This document shows, piece by piece, positions 9,408-17,621 of a stretch of 55,977 nucleotides of DNA. Under the pieces are notes generated by a model that did no database searches, was not told where the DNA came from, and saw only the letters and a program-made list of their open reading frames with translations. The stretch is taken from contig FPJT01000015.1 of the NCBI GenBank assembly GCA_900119535.1, positions 1-55,977 on the forward strand, in the 5' to 3' direction. The translations under genes were made by a program, and so were the position numbers. The first letter of the stretch is position 1; every line of letters starts with the position of its first letter. This stretch comes from Ruminococcus sp. XPD3002 (GTDB taxonomy: Bacteria > Bacillota > Clostridia > Oscillospirales > Ruminococcaceae).

Positions 9408-11897
9408 CTAACCTTTGTGCCATTCCATAAGTTCAGCAATCTCATTAGTATATCCACTGAGTCTTGCGAGTCGTTCCTCAAGCTCTATGATACGTTTTTC
9501 TTTTTCGGCAATAAAACGTACAAGTTTCTGCAGTTCCGGATTGAACTCAGTAATATTTGTTTTTATTTCACATAACAACTCATTGTTCCATTCCTTGAAA
9601 CTGCGCGAATGACTTTCCTTAATACTTTCAGCTGTTTCATCCAGAACCTTTGTATGTTCTGCATTGAATACCTTAGCCAGTTTTCCGAGATTCAGCTTAT
9701 TATTTTCTATAAGTTTAACTCCGAACAGCGTCAGTGACCTGTGTTCAAAATCTGTCTTAGTAAACACTTCATCAGCAAGACGATCAAAATTAACAGGAGC
9801 GTATGTCATGATTATCTCTTCGATCTCGGAACGGCGTTCCTCAGATATTGCATCTGAACCTGTAACTATTTCTATCAGTCTCTTCTTCATCTTATCTGAA
9901 CAATCTGTCCAGTAATGCTGTGATATCTCGTTAAGTTTGTCCTGTGCCTCTGAATTATACTCAGTAAAACCGCCCTTTATCTCCTCAAGTATCCTGTCAG
10001 CAGCTTCCTTGTCTATAGCACGTTCGTTATCACGCTGCTCTTTAGCCTTATCAATGCTGCCCTTTACATCACTGAAAAGACCAGCAAGTTTGCCTTTCTT
10101 CGTTTCCGGAGCTTCAGTTATATTTGAAGCAGAGTCTGTAACTGTTCTTTCTGATCTTATCTTTTCTGTGATCTCGGCTTCTCTATTCTGAAGCAGATCC
10201 TTATCGAGCAAAGTGATATTTTCCTCTGTGCTTGTCTTCATAAGTACAACATGTTCATCTACGAACTGCTCTCTGATAGCTTTACTACCGTTATCAAGGT
10301 CCTCAACAAGTTTCTTTTCACCTGCATCAAGCCGTTGCTCAAGGTCAGCTTTTTCTTCCATGCAAAGCTGCTTTTCATTTGTTATGGCCTGTTCCGTCAC
10401 TTTTGTTACGATATCCAGAAATAATTTGGACTGATGACACTTATTATACGGAGAATACTTTCCTGCAAATGTCTCGATCTCTTCTTCTATCGAATAAAGT
10501 CCGCTGTTAGCATAGATATTGTTTTCACATTCATCAGACCTCTCTACAGAGCGATTTTTAAGATGCTCCGGCATAATGTCATATTTATAAAGCTGCTTGT
10601 AGAATTTAGAAGATGGATCAGAGAATTTTTCTTCAAGATCGCTGAATATCTCTTCATAATATTCATTCAGAAAGTTTCCGCTGTTTTTAGAACCGAGTCC
10701 CATAACCGAAGATACAAAGAAAATACGGTTTACTTCAAGATTCTTCGGAATTGTATGATTCAATACACGCCCTGTATCCATAGGCTTTTTACCAAAGTTT
10801 ATCTGGTCTGCTTTATTAACAACAATAATTGTGTATCTGCGGTCAAGACGATACATACTCTTTATGGTATCGCAGAGATTTTTACTGTCCTTTGTATCGA
10901 GTTCATCATACTCTGAAACAAATACAGGAAGACCGTTTGAAAGATTCTCCATAGCATGGCGCAGAACATCAAAATGCTTCTGGTTAGAAGCAGAATTAGC
11001 TCCCGGTGTATCGAAAATAACGATCTTGTGCATTGATCTTCCAAGAACTCCGGCAGGATTAAAAGGAACTTTTAAACTTATGATATCGGAAAGACCTTTT
11101 GTTATCTCTTCATTTTCTGCATCATTTAAGACTTCAAGCACCTTGTATACCCTATGCATCATAGGTTCATCTGAAGATTCTTCCATTACCTGCCCCAATT
11201 TTCTGAAGAAATCATCGTCTATACGTATATTTACGGACGGTGATCCGTTCTCATTAAACAATATCTCTATCTTCTTTTCCTCATATTCAAAACTGATCGA
11301 TGCACGATCATTAAATGCAGAACGTTCAATACGATGTATCTTTGCCGTAAGAGGATCATCGCCGCTTGGAAGCACCTCGTATCCTACAAGAGAATTGATA
11401 AATGTGGATTTTCCTGAGCTGTAGTTTCCGAAAACACATATAGGTATCGCTTCTTTCGATACATCAGCAAATCTCTTCTTAGCATCATTTACTTCCGCAT
11501 TATCGTTAACGCTTATATTTATAAGCGGCTCCATCTTACCGAAGATCTCCTTGACCTCGGGCAGTATATCGCGGGCGTTACGGATAGTAACCGAAGATGC
11601 TTCAACATTGATCAAGCCTCTGTACGATTCATCCGAACAGACTTCCTGCAATTCCTTCAGTTCGTCATCTGTGCCTTCAAATACAATTGTAATAGGTTCA
11701 CTGCCAGCCTGAAACTCCTCAAATATTGAATCAGCTATTTTTTTAACAACAAAAGGAAAAACTCCCTTTTCAATTTTTTCGCTATGAAGCTTGCTGTTTT
11801 CATAGTCCACCAATTCCCATTCCGATGTAGAACTGTCAAACTGACTTATAGAGATTATCTCCTCATAAGGATTGCTAATTATCTTTAAACGAGCCAT
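9408..11897 (-). CDS. Dynamin-like GTPase
   Basis: An 829-aa protein with an N-terminal region of about 150 residues, then a GTPase domain: P-loop GNYSSGKST (157-165), switch/G3 FDTPGANS (Asp296) and G4 NKAD (361-364). A long charged helical region follows, ending in a coiled coil (EKEKRIIELEERLARL). This is the layout of bacterial dynamin-like proteins, which act at membranes; some (LeoA/DynA type) have been tied to toxin release or phage resistance. I chose the ATG at 11897 (MARLKII) because AGGAGA lies at 11904-11909, rather than the longer frame from 11927. It is the first gene of the four-gene operon, with its own promoter upstream. There is no obvious transmembrane helix pair. Confidence 0.85.
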   Translation of the reverse strand: MARLKIISNPYEEIISISQFDSSTSEWELVDYENSKLHSEKIEKGVFPFVVKKIADSIFEEFQAGSEPITIVFEGTDDELKELQEVCSDESYRGLINVEASSVTIRNARDILPEVKEIFGKMEPLINISVNDNAEVNDAKKRFADVSKEAIPICVFGNYSSGKSTFINSLVGYEVLPSGDDPLTAKIHRIERSAFNDRASISFEYEEKKIEILFNENGSPSVNIRIDDDFFRKLGQVMEESSDEPMMHRVYKVLEVLNDAENEEITKGLSDIISLKVPFNPAGVLGRSMHKIVIFDTPGANSASNQKHFDVLRHAMENLSNGLPVFVSEYDELDTKDSKNLCDTIKSMYRLDRRYTIIVVNKADQINFGKKPMDTGRVLNHTIPKNLEVNRIFFVSSVMGLGSKNSGNFLNEYYEEIFSDLEEKFSDPSSKFYKQLYKYDIMPEHLKNRSVERSDECENNIYANSGLYSIEEEIETFAGKYSPYNKCHQSKLFLDIVTKVTEQAITNEKQLCMEEKADLEQRLDAGEKKLVEDLDNGSKAIREQFVDEHVVLMKTSTEENITLLDKDLLQNREAEITEKIRSERTVTDSASNITEAPETKKGKLAGLFSDVKGSIDKAKEQRDNERAIDKEAADRILEEIKGGFTEYNSEAQDKLNEISQHYWTDCSDKMKKRLIEIVTGSDAISEERRSEIEEIIMTYAPVNFDRLADEVFTKTDFEHRSLTLFGVKLIENNKLNLGKLAKVFNAEHTKVLDETAESIKESHSRSFKEWNNELLCEIKTNITEFNPELQKLVRFIAEKEKRIIELEERLARLSGYTNEIAELMEWHKG

Positions 11898-11959
11898 TAT
11901 TTTTCTCCTATGCTGATTATTACTCAAACAGCTGTTAATTGTTGAGTTTTCATAATAAC

Positions 11960-11988
11960 ATTATACCATTAAGATATAAATACGTCAA
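11960..11988 (-). promoter_or_regulatory. Sigma-A-type promoter of the dynamin-HerA-toxin operon
   Basis: On the minus strand TTGACG (11988-11983) is followed by exactly 17 bases and TATAAT (11965-11960). The start of transcription should fall near 11950, about 55 bases before the GTPase ATG. It lies between the CRISPR array and the operon, so the operon need not depend on read-through from the cas transcript. Confidence 0.75.
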
Positions 11989-12143
11989 TATATAACATGC
12001 TTTATTTTCTTAGTCAGAGCAACCGCTGACTTTTGATAAAAAACTTGTACATATTTTTACTAACACATTGTCTATACAATTGATGTACTATTTAAACAAA
12101 AATTCCAATTAAATCACATAAACAAAGTTTATAGGTAATATTA

Positions 12144-12903
12144 GAATCACCCCCGCGTGTGCGGGGAATTGTTTGAACGTCTTGGACGTGATGCGGCTTT
12201 CGAGGGATCACCCCCGCATATGCGGGGAATAGTTTTTCAAGACCGACTTTTCACAAATATCAACGGGATCACCCCCGCATGTGCGGGGAATAGTGCATAA
12301 GGTGCTGTATAATGCCCTGTGGGTTAGGATCACCCCCGCATGTGCGGGGAAAAGCCGTTTTTTGGCGTACTGCTCTTGAAAGCATCAGGATCACCCCCGC
12401 AAGTGCGGGGAATAGTGCCGCAGGTCTCTCCGCCTTGCCTCTATGGTAGGATCACCCCCGCATGTGCGGGGAATAGAGAACGAGAACGATGTGGTTACAT
12501 CCTGATTTAGGATCACCCCCGCATGTGCGGGGAATAGATAGGATGTTCAAGGATAACCGACCACTCGCCGGGATCACCCCCGCATGTGCGGGGAATAGCC
12601 TTTGTATATGAGATACGCTTCCCAGACGTTAGGATCACCCCTGCATGTGCGGGGAATAGCAACCTGCGGCATTGGGGTCTGCTTCTGCGTAGGGATCACC
12701 CCCGCATGTGCGGGGAAAAGTTTATCTCTACCATTGGTAGGGACTTTGCTTTAGGATCACCCCCGCATGTGCGGGGAATAGTAATCAAGCGCTTCAAACT
12801 CATCATAATCAACAGGATCACCCCCGCATGTGCGGGGAATAGATTGAAGAAGGTAAACGAATAGCTGCAATTGAAGGATCACCCCCGCATGTGCGGGGAA
12901 TAG
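12144..12903 (-). CRISPR. Type I-E CRISPR array, 13 repeats and 12 spacers, leaderless
   Basis: Repeats start at 12144 and then every 61 bases to 12876: 28-bp repeats and 33-bp spacers. On the plus strand the repeat is GGATCAC, CCCCGC, ATGT, GCGGGG, AATAG, the I-E palindrome class. The crRNA sense is minus (handle GUGAUCC plus one base), the same direction as the cas genes. The leftmost repeat (12144-12171) is degenerate (GAATCAC..., CGCGTG, AATTG), marking the leader-distal end. Other variants are at 12205 (CATATG), 12388 (CAAGTG), 12632 (CCTGC), and 12327 and 12693 (AAAAG end). At the leader end there is no leader: the sequence after 12903 is cas1 coding sequence. Spurious plus-strand reading frames run through the array. 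Confidence 0.97.
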
Positions 12904-13036
12904 CAGAATCTCTGACAGTAACAGCACCATCCTCACGGCTGATACGGCAATGTTCGAGATATAAAAATGTCATTCTGTCGCTAATAGCAGGCAATTCAGA
13001 CAATATGGGCTTTTCCATTCCACTCTGTGTGTTCAT
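12904..13036 (-). pseudogene. cas1: cas1 5' fragment (44 codons) fused to the CRISPR array
   Basis: The start overlaps the cas6e stop (ATGA, 13033-13036) and has AGGAGG upstream. It encodes ILSELPAISDRMTFLYLEH then CRISREDGAVTVRDS, which matches the N-terminus of type I-E Cas1 (LPxLPxIxDRxSFLYxEH...). After residue 44 the frame enters a CRISPR repeat (translated IPRTCGGDP) and stops at 12818. About 250 codons with all catalytic residues of Cas1, the whole of cas2 and the leader are absent. The junction falls at or within a base or two of the repeat edge. This fits a deletion between cas1 and an array repeat; assembly error is the main alternative. Confidence 0.85.
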
Positions 13037-13671
13037 TTTCTTCCTCCTGCAACAGTAAGAAGTCCCATACCATAAGCTTTTTCTCGTCCAATTCCATTTA
13101 CAAGAGCTTTTCTGAAAGCATCGGCATCAGTTACGGTGAGTATACCTTCAAATGTGACCGAAAGCAGTTTTACCTTGCTTTTCTGCTCCTTATTTTTTTT
13201 GAACATATACCATCTCGATGCAGTTACAAGATATTCTCCTTCAGCAACTGAGAAACCGTTTTTCTCCGCCTTTCTGCACAGCCATTCTTCCTGATATTCC
13301 GTAGTTATATGGGCGATTATTTTGCCTCTGCCGTTTTTATCAGGCAGATGCTTTGATTGCATAGTCGGATTTGCCGTCAGTCTGAACTGCCATTTACTAC
13401 CGTTGGTTATGCGTTCAAGAAGACCGTCATAACTTTTACATTCATATTCGCATCCATAGCCGAACTGCACAGCAACAGAAGAAAAATCGATTTTATTTTC
13501 ACTCAATATCAATAGATACTGTTCACCGAACAAAGTATCTGTCCGCCAGAGTTTCCTTGTTCTTTCACCATTTTCTGCACTTTCGATCGCTCCATGGAAA
13601 AGATTAGGTGCAGCCAATGCCTGCATGGTTTTTCTCAGTGAAGTATTAAGTTTGATTCTTGATAAATACAT
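13033..13671 (-). CDS. cas6e: Cas6e (CasE/Cse3) crRNA endoribonuclease
   Basis: A 212-aa protein. It starts MYLSRIKLN, as Cas6e proteins do, so I use the ATG at 13671 (GAGGTG upstream) rather than the GTG at 13683. His26 (NLFHGAIE) sits where the catalytic His of Cse3 lies, and the C-terminus has the glycine-rich loop GIGREKAYGMGLL that binds the repeat hairpin. It cuts the pre-crRNA 3' of each repeat hairpin and stays bound as part of Cascade. Its start lies 9 bases after the cas5e stop, and its stop overlaps the cas1 fragment. The array's strong 6-bp GC hairpin is a suitable substrate. Confidence 0.93.
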   Translation of the reverse strand: MYLSRIKLNTSLRKTMQALAAPNLFHGAIESAENGERTRKLWRTDTLFGEQYLLILSENKIDFSSVAVQFGYGCEYECKSYDGLLERITNGSKWQFRLTANPTMQSKHLPDKNGRGKIIAHITTEYQEEWLCRKAEKNGFSVAEGEYLVTASRWYMFKKNKEQKSKVKLLSVTFEGILTVTDADAFRKALVNGIGREKAYGMGLLTVAGGRK

Positions 13672-13679
13672 TCTGCACC

Positions 13680-14333
13680 TCACAATTCCGCCATAGGATC
13701 ATGTTCTTCCAAAGCAAGCATTTTTTCTTTCATATATCGGTAACCATGTATCCTGTGCAACTGAGAAAAAGATACAGGAACGTCCTGGATCATTCTTCCG
13801 CCATCATCGGATTCATATACAATACGTCGGAAGCTATCTTTGCTATTGACCAGCGGTGATGCATGTTCCAGTGCATCAACAAGACCTTCATCGCATATGC
13901 CGATAATTAACGGCAGTGTGATCGGACAAGAGCGCCTGCCAAGAAAGAGCGGATAAACAGGATTATTCAGTGCTTTGACTATCTCTTCGAGATAGTCTTT
14001 GTTTTCTGATTCTAAACCTGCAAGAAATACCGCATCTGAAAGATAGTATCTTGTGGTAAGGTGAGAATCATCCATTTTGCCGTTCTTATACTCATGGACC
14101 ATATGGAAATCTTTCAGCAATTTTCCTTCTCTGTCAACACGTATGCCAAATTTCAGTTTTGCAAGAGGTTCAAGCAGTTCGGGAGAATCATTCCTCTGTA
14201 TTCCCATTGCGGCCGCTATCATGCCTGTAACACCGCTTTTAGTAGGTTCACGTTCAGTATTGCGGATGTTGAATTTTGAATCGCTGCCCCACGCCTGCAA
14301 AGGAGCAGCAAGTCTCAGTAACAGCGTTGCCAT
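13680..14333 (-). CDS. cas5e: Cas5e (CasD) Cascade subunit
   Basis: This 217-aa protein begins MATLLLRLAAPLQAWGSDSKF, the highly typical Cas5e N-terminus, followed by TEREPTKSGVTGMIAAAMG. The RAMP-fold protein caps the 5' handle of the crRNA in Cascade. Its length is close to the E. coli CasD length of about 224 aa. It starts 2 bases after the cas7e stop, and the following cas6e frame begins within its stop region, so the four small cas genes form one translationally packed unit. No sign of damage. Confidence 0.95.
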   Translation of the reverse strand: MATLLLRLAAPLQAWGSDSKFNIRNTEREPTKSGVTGMIAAAMGIQRNDSPELLEPLAKLKFGIRVDREGKLLKDFHMVHEYKNGKMDDSHLTTRYYLSDAVFLAGLESENKDYLEEIVKALNNPVYPLFLGRRSCPITLPLIIGICDEGLVDALEHASPLVNSKDSFRRIVYESDDGGRMIQDVPVSFSQLHRIHGYRYMKEKMLALEEHDPMAEL

Positions 14334-14335
14334 TA

Positions 14336-15421
14336 TTATACCTCATTTATTTCAGCTGCAACGGCTTTTTCGAGCGCATCAAGAAGTGCGTTCAATGGCA
14401 GTGACTCAGCCTTATTTGAGAAACAGTCACCGATACAGAAGGCTTTGACAGGTTCTGCAGCAAAACGTGAATAAACTTTTTCCGCATACTCTGCAAGTTT
14501 CTTTTCAGATTCTTCTGCATAGCCGTTCATGCTTCGTTTTATCGGTGTTTCAAAAGCACCGCAAAGATTAACAGGCTGATCCTTGCGTATCGTTACGTAT
14601 ACTGAATCAGGCAATGTACGATTAGCAAAAGTGTTTTCTTTTCCTGTGGGCATAGAACATATAAATGCCTGTCCGAATTTTTTTACAGTTTCAGCAGTAT
14701 TGTCTGCTCCAAGAGTTTTAACAAGTTCGGATGCATTTACTGTTGCATATCTGTAAAGGGTGGATGAATTAAATTCAATTGTTCCAAGATGACCTGCTCC
14801 GGAATTATCTTCCTCCTGAAAATCATCAACCGCTGTGAAATAATCATACTCATTCTGAACTGCATGAGTCGATATCGCATGAGCCACCTGAGCGGCAGCA
14901 TCGCAGTTAAGTGTGGGATCGCTTGCAGCCATTCTTCCGAATAAAGCAATATCAACCGAGGGATTGTCCTTGAGATCCTTTTTTAATATATCTTTTGCTT
15001 CTTTCGCCTTGAGGTCAAGTGAAAGAGCATGTTCGGCAATAGCTTTAGCCTGCTTATTACTCATAAAGAACAATGCCTCAGCTTTTTCAGGCTCATCTTT
15101 TTTAGCAGATTTCACCTTGATTCCGGCAATTTCAAGTGCTTCAACCGCAAGACTGTGACGTTTTTTATCATCAAGATCACATCCTGAGGCAATCATTTCT
15201 TTTTCTACCATTTCTACAACATTTTTTGTGCGAAGACCAAGTTCTTCTTCTGTGAAGAGCTTTTTGAATTCTTCTCGCATAACGTGTTTCCATGCCTGTG
15301 AAGAAACCCTTGCTCTTACTGCACCTCCATAGACAGCAGTTTTCGGACTGCCCATATCATCACGGTTCACACAGCTGGGAGGCAATGTCTGTAATACATG
15401 AAAATCAATATATATGCTCAT
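14336..15421 (-). CDS. cas7e: Cas7e (CasC/Cse4) Cascade backbone
   Basis: 361 aa, starting MSIYIDFHVLQTLPPSCVNRD and continuing GSPKTAVYGGAVRARVSSQ, both hallmarks of Cas7e, whose six copies form the crRNA-binding spine of Cascade. The central region has SDPTLNCDAAAQVAHAIS and the end has the conserved RRSMNGY-like segment (KRSMNGYAEES). The ATG overlaps the cse2 stop by 4 bases (15418-15421). It is full length and intact, which argues that interference was still under selection recently. Confidence 0.95.
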   Translation of the reverse strand: MSIYIDFHVLQTLPPSCVNRDDMGSPKTAVYGGAVRARVSSQAWKHVMREEFKKLFTEEELGLRTKNVVEMVEKEMIASGCDLDDKKRHSLAVEALEIAGIKVKSAKKDEPEKAEALFFMSNKQAKAIAEHALSLDLKAKEAKDILKKDLKDNPSVDIALFGRMAASDPTLNCDAAAQVAHAISTHAVQNEYDYFTAVDDFQEEDNSGAGHLGTIEFNSSTLYRYATVNASELVKTLGADNTAETVKKFGQAFICSMPTGKENTFANRTLPDSVYVTIRKDQPVNLCGAFETPIKRSMNGYAEESEKKLAEYAEKVYSRFAAEPVKAFCIGDCFSNKAESLPLNALLDALEKAVAAEINEV

Positions 15422-15981
15422 TTTTCATTTTCTCCTTTTTTATAATAGAAATCCTGTCCCCATCTTAACTGGACATTTTTACGTTTATCATCGAACTGAA
15501 ACCACATAATATCATCTGCGAGCATTTCATAATCAATACCAATTCCCTTTGAACTGAAAAGCTGTATCAGACATCTCAGGTGGTAAGACAGTTCAGACAT
15601 ATCCTTTGCAGTTACAACAGGTCCGAATCTGCGAAGAACTCTTTCCCGTTCTTCATCGGTGTTTTCGCTCATAAGTTCTGCTGCTGCCATGCCAAGACTT
15701 TTCCCCCTGCAGTTGACACTGTTTGTATTTCCCTGCTGATGAAGAGCAAACAATGTCAGAGAAATATATATCGCCCATTCTGCATAAGTAGGTTCGCCGT
15801 TACTGCTGATAAAATTCTCAGGCATTCCATTAAGGAATTCTCCCCATAACTCAGGTATCTCTCCGGGAACTCTGCCTGCTCCGCGTCTTAATCTTGCGAG
15901 TCGGGCTTTTCCTCCTGATGAATCCTTTTGATTAATAAGCGAGTTCAGCTGCTTACTCATATACTGGCTCACATCCGACAT
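15418..15981 (-). CDS. cse2: Cse2 (CasB, Cas11e) Cascade small subunit
   Basis: This 187-aa, mainly helical protein contains GKARLARLRRGAGRVPGEIPELW, typed here as GKARLARLRR then GAGRVPGEIPELW; that Arg-rich segment and the later RLRRFG-like ERVLRRFG and YHLRCLIQLFSSKGIGIDY are typical of CasB. The two copies in Cascade stabilise the R-loop and bind the displaced strand. It follows cse1 by 5 bases and overlaps cas7e. Length is within the usual 160-190 aa range. Confidence 0.92.
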   Translation of the reverse strand: MSDVSQYMSKQLNSLINQKDSSGGKARLARLRRGAGRVPGEIPELWGEFLNGMPENFISSNGEPTYAEWAIYISLTLFALHQQGNTNSVNCRGKSLGMAAAELMSENTDEERERVLRRFGPVVTAKDMSELSYHLRCLIQLFSSKGIGIDYEMLADDIMWFQFDDKRKNVQLRWGQDFYYKKGENEK

Positions 15982-15986
15982 TTATA

Positions 15987-17621
15987 TCACGCTCCTTCAT
16001 ATAATTTTTTCACCTTGCCTTTGAATTCATTCAACGCTTTAGGTGATGAATATATTTTTCCGTCTATCGTATGACCGATAATAGCTGTTTCAGGCTGTTC
16101 CGAGACAAGTTCTTCTGCATATTTCAATGCTATATTTTTGGCTGTTTTCTGCCAATCGTTCAGTATTTTCTGTTTTTCGCAGTCCGGATCGATATTACTT
16201 AGCCACTCTCTGAAAGGCATATCCAACCTGTAATATAGCTGTTCTTTTGCTGTGTTTGTTATCTCATTATAATGCTTGTCTTTTGAACTGTTACTTCCGC
16301 CCGAAGCAACATACAGGTCTTTGGCCAGATAAACAGTATATCCTGCAAGTTTTTCACACTTTTTTATCTCATCTTCAATAATGCTTCTCCAGTTTCTTCC
16401 CAGATCTGAAAGTAAAGCTGAATGCAATGTCAAAGAATCGGAAAAAATGTTTTTGACAAAGAAATCCTTGTCTCCGTATTCTACTGCTGTTATAGCAGTT
16501 GTCAGGAAATGATTATTCGATAAACAGGATCGGCCATAAAGGTAGTTGCAATACCAATTAACAACGCCGGAGCGTCTGTTTTTATCCTCGGTTTTCTCGT
16601 CATTATAGATTACTGAAAATTCACGCCACATCTGTTTTGATGAATCGTGTCTTTTAGGCGTTACAGGCTCATTCTTATTTTTATCATTTTTAGGAACCCT
16701 CCAAACAGTCATTGGCTCAAAGAAGGCATTTTCCTTATCAAAGAAATCACCTCCCAGAAGTTTATAGCTTATCACTTCATTTCCTTTCCTGTTTAGAAGT
16801 ATTCTTCTCGATTGTAATGTGTATAGCTGAGCCAGATTATCAGGAATAGAAATCTGAACACGTTCCGCATCGGATACTTTTTCGCATTCCCATATCGGCT
16901 TTTGGTCATACTGAACTTTATCTTCATTTATCAGCACAAGGTTAAGCATAAGAGTTTCAAACAGATTATTTCCTGTGAGATAGATAAGTCCGAGTTTTCC
17001 CAACCAGCCTGCTCCCGGAGACGGAAGACTTCCTCCTGCTTTTATCTTACCTTCTTTTGAAGGTTTAGCGGAAGTATCATCATAAGCATTAAGATACAAC
17101 AGCCATCTTGCAGATTGAGAATATGTCAGACTATTCTTTTTATTACCCGAATAAGAAGAAAAAAGCCTGACTTTATTTCCGCTTTCAGATATCTCTCCAT
17201 TCAATTTAGGCGAACCATAATCTGTGCCTATATGTAGTCCTCCGACCTGAAAAAACGGTCTCTCAGGATGAAACAACCAGAATCTTTCATGCCATTTATC
17301 AAGATATTCCGATACAGCTTTTTCGGGAAATCTGCCATTATCCCACCATGACTTCCAACGTTCAAGAGCTTCATCCTCGTCATCATCAAGTAAATTTTCT
17401 TCACCATCTTCATCATACCTTGATATCACAGGATGAATGACCGCAAGGATCAGTCGCATAACTGCCACGTCCTGAGTCGGCAATTCACCTTTCAATGCCT
17501 TGTATTCATGAGCATTTATTATTGCATCTTTGAGTGAAACTTCAATAATATTGCAGTTCTTATCTGTAACTCTTATCCACGGTTCGTCAATAAGATTAAA
17601 TTCTGTATCATTCACATTCAT
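15987..17621 (-). CDS. cse1: Cse1 (CasA, Cas8e) PAM-recognising Cascade large subunit
   Basis: 544 aa, slightly longer than the E. coli CasA of about 502 aa. It begins MNVNDTEFNLIDEPWIRV, and FNLIDEPWI is the signature start of Cse1. I use the ATG at 17621, since a GTG at 17636 only adds five residues inside the cas3 end; AAGGAG lies just upstream, within cas3. Further Cse1 hallmarks are PFFQVGGL, SARWLLYLNAYDD and the helical C-terminal bundle. The protein recognises the PAM and recruits Cas3. It overlaps cas3 by 14 bases, so the two are translated together. Confidence 0.93.
   Translation of the reverse strand: MNVNDTEFNLIDEPWIRVTDKNCNIIEVSLKDAIINAHEYKALKGELPTQDVAVMRLILAVIHPVISRYDEDGEENLLDDDEDEALERWKSWWDNGRFPEKAVSEYLDKWHERFWLFHPERPFFQVGGLHIGTDYGSPKLNGEISESGNKVRLFSSYSGNKKNSLTYSQSARWLLYLNAYDDTSAKPSKEGKIKAGGSLPSPGAGWLGKLGLIYLTGNNLFETLMLNLVLINEDKVQYDQKPIWECEKVSDAERVQISIPDNLAQLYTLQSRRILLNRKGNEVISYKLLGGDFFDKENAFFEPMTVWRVPKNDKNKNEPVTPKRHDSSKQMWREFSVIYNDEKTEDKNRRSGVVNWYCNYLYGRSCLSNNHFLTTAITAVEYGDKDFFVKNIFSDSLTLHSALLSDLGRNWRSIIEDEIKKCEKLAGYTVYLAKDLYVASGGSNSSKDKHYNEITNTAKEQLYYRLDMPFREWLSNIDPDCEKQKILNDWQKTAKNIALKYAEELVSEQPETAIIGHTIDGKIYSSPKALNEFKGKVKKLYEGA

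Noticed and set aside
11928..12143. CRISPR leader on the left side of the array
   Set aside because: The left repeat is the degenerate one and the crRNA sense runs leftward, so this is the leader-distal flank; the AT-rich sequence is explained by the promoter of the GTPase operon.
12586..12864. 92-aa plus-strand frame with repeated ITPACAGN phrases
   Set aside because: It is translation of CRISPR repeats and spacers; such frames are a known source of false protein annotations.
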